From the NCBI RefSeq assembly GCF_024713975.1, contig NC_091100.1, positions 12,554,001 to 12,618,000 of the forward strand: a DNA stretch of 64,000 nt, read 5' to 3'. Source of the stretch: Paralichthys olivaceus. Taxonomy: Eukaryota > Chordata > Actinopteri > Pleuronectiformes > Paralichthyidae. Shown here in pieces: positions 44,347 to 56,179 of the stretch (positions within the stretch are counted from its first letter, which is position 1; every line of letters starts with the position of its first letter). A program made the translations under genes and the position numbers. Below the pieces are notes generated by a model. That model ran no database searches. It saw nothing but the letters and a program-made list of their open reading frames with translations, and had not been told where the DNA came from.

Positions 44347-44347
<1 letters not shown>

Positions 44348-44673
44348 GGGTGTGCAGGCATCTGAAAAGGTGCCATAACTGTACAGAGACTCCCCATCCC
44401 TTGAAAGTGTACGGACCGCTGTTTGAGAATAACAGGGAATCAGCCGCATCCAGGCACATTACTGAGCCAGCTGTGCTGCTCTTCCAGCACTGATGGTCCC
44501 CCTGGTCCCTGCTGTGCATTTCTGAGCTGCATCCAGTCAATGTGCAATTAACAAAAATATGCTTTATCTCTCTGAATACGACCAGATTGCAGATGAGGTT
44601 CAATAAAACCCCCAAAATAAAGTAGAAATTCAGTAGTGCTTCATTATGTGCAGTGGTCGACAATAGATATTTA

Positions 44674-44930
44674 ACTCCAGCAAGGAGGTTAGTTTTTCAT
44701 CTGCATTTGTTTGTTTACTAATTAGTTAGCAGGATTATATAAAGTGTGGTATGGATAGAACAGGTAAGAAGCCACTATATTTTGCTGGAGATTTGGATCA
44801 AAAATTAATATTTTTAATATTTTCAATGATTTCTCAAAGAATTATTCATCAAAGAAAACATATGAGGACTGATATTTATGCAAGTTGGTGCAGATGAATA
44901 CAGAAACAAAAATACAGATGTTCTGAATTT
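44674..44930 (-). mobile_element. Interspersed element, family B, inverted copy
   Basis: It starts 'actccagcaaggaggttag...catttgtttgtttact', the reverse complement of the distal end of family B ('aaacaaacaaacaa...cctctttggagg' at 51730-51795). The remainder is AT-rich and diverged. Confidence 0.45.
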
Positions 44931-47825
44931 AAAATTGTTTTCATGCGGGGACTGATGATGATTTTACCTGCCTGTACCACCTTGTACCGTTCTGCTCACT
45001 AACTTTTGAAAATGTGTATTTATGTACTAATACAAACATACAGTTTACACTTGCCACTTTGGCTTTACACTTGCTTCCTTGAATGTATATAGTTTTATTG
45101 AACAGTATACTTTTTAATATTATGTTCTTTTTTACTTTCTTTTTTATTTCAATTTAAAAATTGCTCTAACTTACATCACTAATAAAAGTTGGAACTTGAG
45201 ACTTGAATCTATACGCTTTGGTGAGTGCAATTTGGTAACTGCTGAAGTTAAAGTTAAAGTATAACATCTTTTACACAAGTCAAACTGACATTGTTATAAC
45301 ATTGTAATTAACAGTGCTTTTATTACTAACATCATAATATTATCTTCTGAATGTGGCACTTCATAAATGTTCATAATCACTTTACCTATCAACAAATGTA
45401 TAAGAGCAGCAGGCCATGAACGAAAAATTAATATTACTATGAAGCTAACAAATTAACTTAACGCAAGACTTCAAACGCACGCTGTAGGATCAGAGTGTAA
45501 TTCCACCTTTTGTCCAATTGGTGTCCATAGTGAGCTTTGTTGCAAGGTCAACACTGCTCCTAAGGCTGGCCTATAGATGTATGTATATTCAGGTTCATAA
45601 GAAAACCTTGCCTGTGGGTCTGGTTTGGTCTTGTATGATGAAGGGCCCCCCAGGTCCCTTTTGCCTGGGGCCCCCAAAGTCCCTTAGAACAGTCCTGGAT
45701 ACAACATTTAATTTTTAAGGAGGCAATTTTGATGGATGAAGTGAGCATCGATGTTACACCAAAAATAAACAAACAAAAATCATTAAAAAAGAGTAAATAT
45801 GGCTTCTCCCCCACTACTGCCATAATACTATTACCAAGTATAATGTTATTAGAGTGTGCAATAATTTACTAATATACAAACATAATTATATGTTTTAAAA
45901 TTACAGCCTTGAGCTGCCAAACAACTACCCACAAATCTTTGCTGTCACAACTACACCTCGGAGCTGTCAATTATCCACACACACACAGACAAACAAACAC
46001 ACACACACACACACACAGACACACGCACACACTTGAAAGTTAAATTATTAGTTAGTAAAGCACGCAACAGCTGAGGGGCTGAGCAACAACTTTAGGAACA
46101 TAACAAGAGAGTGTTTGTCTCTGAGCATTTAGAAGCCTATGAGCCGTCAACGATCACAAGAGGAAACACACCTCTGCAATCACTCCCAACACAAGATCCC
46201 GAAACACCACTTTCTAGTCATCACATACACACACACACACACACACAAGTCTATGCTACTTTCTGAGGACCACAGTCTACAGAGGTAAGTAAGGCTGTGA
46301 GGACATAGGAGACAGAGAAAAGGAAAAACCGACAATCAGAAAAGTTAACTTACTTTTACATTGCAAAAGTTCCACACTTACATTTCACATTGACATTTAA
46401 CTGCTCTGTTGCTCTCAGTTTTTCTATATTAAAATAATTGTCTTGTATTAAGTGTAGATATGGTGAATTTTGTGACCATCAACTTTTATTGTCCTGAAAT
46501 CCCAGAACCATGACATAAAAACAGAGCTGGTACATATGGCAGTCTGGACCGGTCTCATTAACCTCCATCAGGTTTATGGTGAGCAAAACTAATTTGACTT
46601 GGAACAGGGACAGAATTTAATGCTTGTATTAAAATTCAGCCAGTGGTTTGTTTCTATCAAAATGACAGTATGATAATCTGTTAATTTAAAATGTAATTTC
46701 AATGTTTGTATTATATTTATAAAGTGTATAACTATATATATATATATATATATCATATAGTGCACTGTATTTACATTAATTCAGCTGTATTCAATATATC
46801 CCCCCAAAGAGCTGACCTGTTTCTCAGTGAAAATCCCATTAAATATTTTCTATAGATTTGAAACCTCATTATGAGTCTGGCGGATATACTGACCATCATA
46901 AGATTCCAGGTTCAGTGCACTGTTCGTCTGTTACTTGCTTTTCTATGTCTATATTATTTTAGCCCAATGTCTTTTGTGCCACAGAAATCCACTAGAATGA
47001 ACCGGATACTTCTCTCTTCCTTGATGTCTGCCTCACAAAATGTTAATGGTTGTACATCTGTAGGCTTAAACATATAGATGCCCCAACATTGTTCAAAACA
47101 GTGAGTATTTTATACTTAAGACTATGATTATAACATCAGAAACACAACACAAAACATGAAACAGCATACACACTTTACACTTTACAGTAAAAGCATTGCC
47201 AATATGTTTTATATTATGTGGATATTGTTTGGGATCAAGCAGAAAGGCAAAGGACAAAGGTGTAAAACGTAATTTTTCCTTTTTAATGAAAATGGAAAAT
47301 CCTTTTTTTCCCAAATAACAAATATTGAAATACCCATACAATTTACAAAAGTGGAAAAAAATCAGGGTCAACTAAGCTAAAAGGCTCCAACAGCTTCAAC
47401 ATGAACACAACTCTCTTTACAAATGACAAACAGGGGGTATATATACACAGGTGGACTAGTCCAGAAAGCCACACAGGGGAAACCTAATCAAACATACGAC
47501 ATTAACTACCAAAATAAACTATCAACATACAAACATAAACAACCTATCAAAATACGTATATACACAAACAAATAGGATTATCTTTAAACAAATAATAACA
47601 AAGTCAAACAAGAAGTTTCTACCCATTCTAAATCTAACCCCCCCCCCTTCAATCTGCCTTTGTCCTCCTCCACTTCCTGTGGGCTGGAGTTAAAAGACCA
47701 CCTCCTGCAGGTTCAGGCCTTTTGCCTGGGGAGTTCGGTTAAAACAAAGGGTAAGTGTTTCTTGGATGAAATGTTGAATGTGACAAATTATACTAATAAT
47801 GAGTGAGCTGATGGTGCAACCATGA

Positions 47826-48137
47826 ATGGATGGATGGTGTAGTTGTGTGCACTGTGGCTTTAAAGCAAGAAGGTTCTTGGATCAAGTCTTTCTGTTGGAG
47901 TTTGCATATTCTCTTCATGTTGTCTCCAGGAACTCTGGTTTCCTCCTACAGTCCAAAGAGCAGTTTGGAGTTCAGATAATTGGAGGCTCTAAACTGACCG
48001 TAGGTGTGAATGGTTGTTTGTTTCTATATGTCGGCCCTGTGATGAGCTGGCAACCTGTCCAGGGTGTACCACGCCTCTTGCCCAGTGTCTTCTGGGAAAG
48101 GCTCCAGCTCCCCCTGCGACTCAAGATAAAATGAGCC
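47826..48137 (+). repeat. Teleost interspersed repeat, family C
   Basis: It contains 'tggagtttgcatattctc', 'tttcctcctacagtccaaag', 'taaactgaccgtaggtgtg', 'ctggcaacctgtccagggtg' and 'gggaaaggctccagctcccc' in the order found in a very common fish repeat. The open frame across it is not a gene. A shorter remnant lies at 31955-32085. Confidence 0.75.
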
Positions 48138-51100
48138 ATGCAGAATCAGTGGCATACTTCAAGTAACCCAGTGCACCATTATTACCTCCATGTGTTCTCT
48201 GTTACGTTATTATTATTGTTTTAATACTGAATTTCAATATTTTATTTATTAAGATTATCAACTTTGTTCTTTTCAATCATTTTTTTTAAATGTGTATATG
48301 AAAGCTGATGCATACAGTTCTCATCCTGCTAAACAATCTGCTTTCATATGAAAGTGTGTTGTGTATGTGTTATTTCCTTCTATTCTACCAAGAATGCACA
48401 GCTGGCAGGGCTTTGATGAATACAGGCTGATGTGTCCGTGAAAAGATGAAGAGACATAAATGACAGCCTACGGAGGAACACGGGAGGATCAGACCTCTTA
48501 TAAGCTGCCTGGCGTATCAGCGAGAACGAGTGTTTACAGCTCTGCTGCAAGGCTTTCCTTAACAGAGGAACACTGCACTCTGACAGGATTTATCACATCT
48601 GCAACACTTTATGCTCAGCTGTACTCATGTTGAATGTTTCTCTGCTGCCGGAGGGTTGCAGCACCCAGCTATACACGTCAACTCACTGGACATCAAAACA
48701 GATTTCATCCCAGCGGGATGAGCACAAATGAACAAGACGGGGAAATTTCAACATTTTACACGATTACGTCTTTTCCACTTGGAAGCCACAAGGCTACGGT
48801 TCTCTGTCTCCACATGTAAAAGGCAATTCAAAGACAATTCAGCTCACTTTGATTCGGAAAAAAGAGAATGTGCTTACGCCCCTAAAGGCCTCTGACAACC
48901 CTGAAGACCATTTGATAAACCAGACAATGTGTGAGGAGGTTAACATTCTGGCTTTTACTTCATCAGGCACCTCCCTCACAAGACTTTTCTCTATCTTTAT
49001 AAAATCAATAAAATACTCCTCCATTGGGTCTCCTCCTGGAATTTAATTAAGAGTTCAAAGATACTGACTTCCTCTTTTCACAGTGCACACAACTCCTGCT
49101 CTGTTTATCTGGTGATTTATAGCGTTGACAAGTCTTTTACGATTTCCACTTATGTGAGCTGACTTACAAGTTGATTGATATGATACCTGATGCTTCTGAT
49201 GCTTCTAGGACAGTTGCTAATACTTTTCTCTGTGCAGTTTAATGAATTTTCTTTTATGTGCTTTTTATGACTTTATCGCAGTTTGCAGAACTGTTCCGCT
49301 GGGGATGGTAACATCTCAACCGTTCTTTCCTGAACGCTCACAACTGAGGTGAGTTGTTCACAAGACTTTCAGTGGATGTGACACATGCTGTCATTTTAAA
49401 ACAAGTTATCATAGTAATTGCAGATAATGAGGAAACAAAATTAAACAGTTCCACAAATTGTCAATCAATCATGGAAGAAACTTATAGAAGAACGACAGAG
49501 AATAAAATGTCTGAATGAGATGTGGACAGAAGAAATAGCCTTTGGCACTTAGAATACGACTAGGAAGTAGATCCTCATGGGGGAAAAGTATGGATGATGA
49601 TGGTGTTGATGACTGGAGCTCAAGATCTATTGAATAATGAAAGCCCATGACACCACCTTTGACCAATTCACCTCTGCTCAAGTAACCGTCACTACCATCA
49701 AACTAGCTAGCACATCAAAATGGATCACATTAAGGCAGAAACAATCAGTGGTGGATACGTTCTCAGTGGCTTTGCTGCCTGTAGAAAGCATCACAATTTG
49801 ATATTCAGATACTTTTCAAAGAACACAATTCCACCCTAACGTGGTGACAAGGAGGACATGACCCATTTGATATTAATATGTGTGTTAATCGTGGGTGATG
49901 GGTTGAGTGGCTTTATCTGGTCAAGGTAGATCAGAAATTGACTTGGAGATACTATATTACATTTATAAACAGAAACCAAATCATAGTATGTTCAGGGATC
50001 GGAAGTTAAGAGGTTTCTGTCATTGCACTCTCCCGTTCATAGCTGACATCAGAATTTAAGAGGGTTCTTCAGGGCCCGCTCACAGCTCTGGGCCCCAGGC
50101 CATTGCCTGTTTTGTATCTCCCCGGGGTAAAGGGATGGAGGTGGGTTGCTGAGCATCACGGTGCTGAGAAGACAAGCTGAATGACTCTGTACATGGTTTT
50201 GGGATATAACATTCCTACGATTCACAATGCCCTTCACTTCCCCTGATTTACAAGTCTAATTTACAACCGAAGAAAATGTATTATCCAGCCATTACCCATT
50301 TTATACCTGATATGACACAAAGTATGAAATATGAAGAGCCTTACACTCATACATGATCATTTTCCAGACTGTCTCACACTCAATGTCTTTCCAATCTTTT
50401 ATAGCAGAATGACTCTACTGTCAGTCATAAATTTATCTTGAAGGTGCGGAGGCTTCTATAGCTGCTGGCTCTAAAGTAATGGCTTTTAAATAGAGCATGC
50501 AAATAAGTGTGTCTGTAGCTTTTCATTATTGTTTGTATTTTCTGTTGTGTCTTTATGGAAACAGATTTTTGACCTTTATTTATTTGATCCTCATTACAGA
50601 ATATTTATCCCCACACAACCAGTAAGTAAGCGAAATACACTACCACATGGTGTCAGTGTTGCATATGAGACAAAAAGACACAGATTGCAGGATTTTTCTG
50701 ACATTTTAAGTCCGTCACACTAATCTTTGCTGCATTTAACACCTCTGAGACATTTTCTGATAAGTCTAAGTCCAAATTGCTCTCCGCAGTTTTCCTGCAG
50801 CAGGACCCAGTTTAGAAAATTCACCTTTCAGAGATAAACTTGATGGATGGTTCCACACTTAAGTGATATTCTAGGAAATACACCGTAGTTGGGTGTCAGC
50901 CAGCTCTAAATTTAGATTTCACATTAAAATAAGAGCATCAAGGCGCCATTCTGCCAAATGGGAGGGTTGTGGTTCTGCTGGTTCGACGAGATGACAGTTG
51001 ACCTTGAAGACAGCAGCTGATGAAACATATCACCACTTACTCCCTTGTTCTGTAGCTTTTGACCACACCACATTGGTTTGGCCGCAACCTCAAACGTTTA

Positions 51101-51521
51101 CTTGGCTCAACTCAGTGACTGCAACATACAAGGAGCACGCCACGCCAGAGTTGGACCCAGAAACTTCTCCTGACTATACCTAAATGAAAATAACCACTTA
51201 GAACAAAAACCAATAACAAGACTACAGAGGCTGCCGCGACTTAAATGGTGGAGAGAAAACAAAAAGAGCTCCTCCTCTCCTGCCTCCCTTCAATCCCCCT
51301 CCACGAAATCACGCTCATCGCACCGTCCTGAGAGAGGAAAAAGAAAATGAGAAAAGGAGGAGTAGGAGGAGGAGTAGGAGATGGAGGGAGGGGGGTAACA
51401 AATGTCTACAGGCAAAAGCTCCCAAACAAGTTGGTAAATGGACCTTGAATGGAGATTGTTTTGTCAACAGTTAAAAAATGTGGCACCATTTGAATAAGAC
51501 ACGTTTCTGAGTTCATTAGCT

Positions 51522-51800
51522 GTGATTAATGACTCTAACTTGGATGGCACTCAGTTGAGCACATACCTCCGCCAAGGCCCCAAAAACATTGTTGAATGCC
51601 TCGCAATGTTAAAAAAAGAGAAGAAAACAAAATCCTGGCTCCACAACAACATTTCTTCTATGACCCATAACACATCCTTCCACCAAGTTTTGTGGAAATC
51701 CATTAGGTTCTTTTTGTGTAATCTTACTTACAAACAAACAAACAACAATCCACCAGACAGACGGACAGGGGTGAATACACCCTCTTTGGAGGGGGTAAAA
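51522..51800 (+). mobile_element. Interspersed element, family B, near-complete copy
   Basis: CCTCCGCCAAGG at 51566-51577 and the degenerate complement 'cctctttggaggggg' near 51780-51795 bound about 230 bp. The interior includes 'accaagttttgtggaaatcc' and 'taatcttacttacaaacaaa', both shared with the copy at 59490-59770. Confidence 0.65.
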
Positions 51801-52136
51801 AGCTAATGATATAAACAAGAGTTTGTAAGTCACCCACAATTATAGATGTTAGTAGACAGCTAATAAAAATAAATTCTACAATTGTTAGTAAGAGGCTTTG
51901 GGCAATTTTTCCAGAAGATGAGAGGCCACTTAGTCCACTGGATGAAGAATTAATTGAAGTTAACTAATTGAAGAGTGAGTTTGATGCTGGAGGAGGATTT
52001 TCTACAACCTGGCAACCCAAACGTAGTTATAAATTGTCTTTTAATCAATAATAAAACCATTAGTTACATCTTGTAGACATTTAATTGATGCTGCCCATTA
52101 GAAAGTTACTTGCATTTTTAGTTAACATTACAAAGG

Positions 52137-55100
52137 TTTATTAAAAATAAAGTGTTCACAAAGTAAACAGGCAAAACAAGAGTGTTTGAAGTTTTTAATG
52201 TCAAAGTCAAACTTTTACATGATTCATCTTCATACCAAACCATTCGTCGACAGCTCCTCTTCCTCCTCCTCATAGCAAATGCAATTAGTTCGTTATGTAA
52301 TTACAGGAATGGAGCAGCAAAAGAAACAGAGCCAGCCCCATAAGAAAAGAAAACAGAGGAAAGAGGAACAATAAAAAATAACATTTTTTTTCTCATTTTT
52401 TTTGTATCTCAAGTGCAGATTTTAAGACCTTAAGCATGCCATTGTCTGTTATGGATTTGAGTTGTATGTTCTACAGTGTAATTTTTATCTGTACATGGCT
52501 ATAAGGATAACAGCATGAGGGGGAAGACAGGTACGTGATGTCCACCTAGGCGTCCGTTTTTAAAAAAAGTCTAGAGAAGTGGGTGATGGGTCTCAGACGT
52601 ACTAACTCTGTCGTTCTCCCCTCTGTTTTGCAGTAGATTGAAACATATTCATGTTTTTTTAAACGTGCAGTATAAAAAAAAAGATACACATCCACACAGA
52701 TTCATGTACAGCAAGTTCCCTTAAAATCCAGACTGGAGGGTTTGAAAAGTGCCATAATGGAGCTGCCATAAAACAGCAGTTTTGAGGAAAATATCCGCCA
52801 GTGTGATGAGGCGAGGCCGTGTCCAGAGTCTCTGTCTGCAAATCACAAACTGGGACACAAGTTCTTCAAGACTTTTGTGTAGCGTCCAAGGGGTTAAGAC
52901 ACGTTGTTCCCAGAGAGTGCTCACCTGCCTCAGTGTTTGTACCCTGCAGGGTGTTCTGATTGTTTTCACAGACATAAGCAGTAACTCCATATATTTCATT
53001 TCATCTTTAGCACAGTCCATTGATAGCAGAGCTCAGTAAACAGCCATGTTGGGGAATTAGGGGTAACGAAGGCTCAGGGAGTAAGTGCAGCAGTGACCCA
53101 GAACAAGCTACAGAGTTGTAAAGTTGAAGAATTGTTCAGGTATAAGTGCAATCACACAAGTAAATTACCCATTTCTCAGCCCGAATCGTACTGAAAAATC
53201 AAAGCAGAAGTCACGATACTGTTTCCGCACACGAGTGAGGGCACGGTCAAGCTGTGACCACAAGTAGTTAAAAGGTTAAACACTATTGTGCATCTTACCT
53301 GAGTGTTATTCTTCTTTCTGACTCTGAGCTCTACAGGGATCTCATGAACTAAGTTGTACTTAAACAAGAACGTCCCTTTCGCCTAGTCTCGTCCAAAACA
53401 GCCCGAAAAATGAAGAGTCACACTCGCTCACAATTTCCAGCAGTGTTACACATACGCCAATCCAAACGTTAATGAGATCTGCGCACATCAAGGGAGGAGG
53501 AGAGCGGTGAAAGGAAACTCATTAAGACCGCAGGGACGACCTAACCCTATTATCCCTATCACACCACCGAACCACACACTGATGATGAGAATTAAGATCT
53601 AAGGCCTTCATCCACACCCACTCGTCAGCCCAAGTGCAGCAGAGTGTGTCTGGAGTCGTGCAGTAGCTGCTGGAGAGGACAAATGTGAAGGAGTTTGTTA
53701 TCGGCACGGTTCAGCACAGCAGTATGGGCGTGTTGAGGTCGGCACTGTGCGGTGAAAAGGGTCGCAGGCACTCTGCACTCTCACTGCATTGTGTTCTTTT
53801 TCTGGTGCAGCCTGCGGCACCCTTCGTGCCAACTCTGGGCTGCAGAAACTGAGAGGAAAGGCCCAAGGTTAGCCCAAACTCGCTTGAGTCGCGATAAAGA
53901 AGCAATAGTCTAATCCGCTGCAGCTGACTCCCTACGCTGCCATCATTATCTCCCATTTCCCCGTGAGCACACGCATTTAGAGTACAGATGTATCCAAATA
54001 GGCATGGTATCCAAAAAGGCGTGTGGTTTTAAAAAAGAGAGAAAAGAAGTAAGCTTTATCTTTCTTTCATGCAGTCTTTTCATTTTCCTTTTTTTTTTCT
54101 TACAGAAACTACAGAAATTTTGGTTTTTCTATGAGTCCTACTTACAGTATGCAGAGTATCTCATTTTCCCCTACATTATTTATCAATACATACAGTAGAT
54201 GTCATTGAAATTCCCTTTGATGAAGCCTCAGACATCAGTCAGAGAGATGAGTAATTATTTAAATACATTTCATGTTTAAATACTGGCTGGAGAAGAGCAG
54301 GCAAAATGCTACAGCTAGTTCAATGAGAGGAAATATGATAAAAAATGATAATTAAGACATACACACATAGTGCATATGAATTTTGCGCATTGCACACTTC
54401 TTAATATGGTTTGTGTTTCTACTTATGTGTAAATATGCTGTGTGTGTGTGCATGTGTGTGTGTGTGTATCATGTTGTTCTGTATGAAACTTAATGCAAAG
54501 TTATTATATACTTTATGTTACACTGCCACTGAGTCTCGCATAAAAACTGTGGCGCGATGCATGTTCACATTCTGTAAATGCATTGATTGAGTCTGTGTTC
54601 ACATGCTAACGTCTGTATGTGTCAGTGCGTGCATGCGTACGTGTGCGTGCGCATGTGTCTGAAAGAACAATTTATGATACATGGACACTGTTCGGAGACG
54701 CTGGAGGCGTCGAGGACCCAGCGTGTCAGTCCACTCTGAAATGGCGGACAGCAGCGGCAGAGAGGACGCTGCAGTCTTTTTTTTAATCAAATACACACAT
54801 ACGATATATACATACTGGATGTGAAGGCAAAAATAATTAACACATTTTTTCACATGAGCCAGACAAACTGTGGCACTACTGTGAGAACCTTGAATTCTAA
54901 ATGGTTACATTTGATAAATGTAAAAAAAGTTGCAGTTTCTACTGAATCATTATTTTTTAAGTAACTGTACAGCGACCACATTTTCGTTGGTACTCAGTTT
55001 ATGACTCACGGTTTTACGAGTTTCATTGGTTAATATTCCTGTCTTGGGTTACGATAGAGTTGATTAGGCATTAAAAAGTTTGACTGGTTTGAATTGATCC

Positions 55101-55646
55101 AAGTATCAAAGACCTGCTACCTCTTTTCATTGATTTTAAGACCTCAGTGGTTTTTTCAGGAGATGGTTCATCAGTTGAGTCCAAATCTGTTCCGCCATAG
55201 CCTCAGAGAAAGTTTTTAATGTGCATTTACAACATCAGGATTTATTCAGTATTAGTCTCCCTCTTCTTCACACTCATCCCTCTGTGGCAGAGGGTCAGGC
55301 ATGCTTTAGAGTCAGGTAAGAAGAGAAGATGAAGCTGTCCTCCACAAGGACATAATAAGAACTTTGCCTGGGGGCAACTCTTGCTAGTAGTTTTAAAAAA
55401 ACACTTTTTAAATTTTTTTTAGAAAGTTCTTGTGGTCAGAGCACGCTGAAGGGTTTATCCATCACTTGCTAAAGTTTAAGTGCCTATAAATATTAGTCAG
55501 AATCCAAAAGTTCCGATTTGATGCACAGCTTTTGGAAAACATCTTCCTTGACATTTTCACATCTTCACAGGTTTAAAAGGCCCTCCAGTAAAGTTTCAAC
55601 CCTCCCTCTCTTTCAGAGCAAGGAGTTGTGCTCCGATGCCAGGCTG
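52137..55646 (-). other. pcdh7: Probable protocadherin 3' UTR
   Basis: Downstream (leftwards) of the stop at 55647 there is about 3.5 kb without exons. A minus-strand AATAAA at 52142-52137 is a possible polyadenylation signal. Delta-1 protocadherins commonly have long 3' UTRs. A mixed TGTG/CATGTG tract lies at 54440-54470. The assignment is inference. Confidence 0.4.
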
Positions 55647-56179
55647 TCACAGGTAGACCTCGCGGCGTGACAGTGTGAGACAGGACGTGGTCTTGTAGTC
55701 ACCTCCTGTCCGCGTCAGTGGTATCACCTCAGGTGGGTTCTGGCCTTCTCTTCCTTCCTCCTCCGGCTGGCGCCTCCCGAAGCCTGCGCTGCTAAATGTG
55801 TCGTAGGATGCTGAGGTCATCTTGCGGTTCAGAAGGTTACGGTTGTGATCGCCCATGTTCCTGTTGCGGTCTCCACCACCCAGGGTGCCGAGAGGATCCC
55901 CGTTGGCCATGGGTAATCTCTGACCTTCTCCGCTGACGACAACGCCGGGTTCTGAGCTCCCTGCGCTGCCGGCACTCTCGCTGTCACTCTCATGGTCGTG
56001 GCCACGGAGATTGTTGTTATCGTCTCCCGGGGCGAAGGTGGAGAGCCGTGGGGGGTCGCTGCCGTGACGTTGGCGGGGTGAGGGGCGGACGGGCATCCAA
56101 CAGGTGTCAGAGTGGCCAAATTCATCACACTCCCTGGTGCACTTTCCTGTCAGAGCTACGTCTGGCAGCTGTCTGGCAT
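55647..56179 (-). CDS. pcdh7: Protocadherin terminal coding exon
   Basis: The acceptor GTCCAG at 56180 leads to a split codon followed by ARQLPDVALTGKCTREC. The exon encodes about 177 residues and stops at TGA (55649-55647). The region from ~56060 to ~55850 is low-complexity (Asp/Asn/Gly/Ser), then DRNRNMGDHNRNLLNRKMTS recovers the family pattern. Confidence 0.88.

Larger units (their letters stand above)
41326..52130. other. Gene-free interval between crmp1 and the protocadherin gene
   Basis: About 10.8 kb with no recognisable exon on either strand. It holds several repeat copies (listed separately), (GT)n runs at 42462-42520 and 44309-44346, CA runs at 45975-46030 and 46225-46248, and an (AT)n run at 46734-46753. 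A short C homopolymer lies at 42641-42653. The segment 43560-43915 resembles the A-rich repeat at 33815. Open frames present are short and unlike any family I know. Confidence 0.6.

Noticed and set aside
47826..48134. 102-codon plus-strand frame
   Set aside because: It coincides exactly with the family C interspersed repeat.
41326..52130. A possible hidden gene between crmp1 and the protocadherin
   Set aside because: All open frames are under about 125 codons, many in repeats, and none joins by GT-AG sites to a recognisable domain. A non-coding RNA cannot be excluded but has no sequence support.
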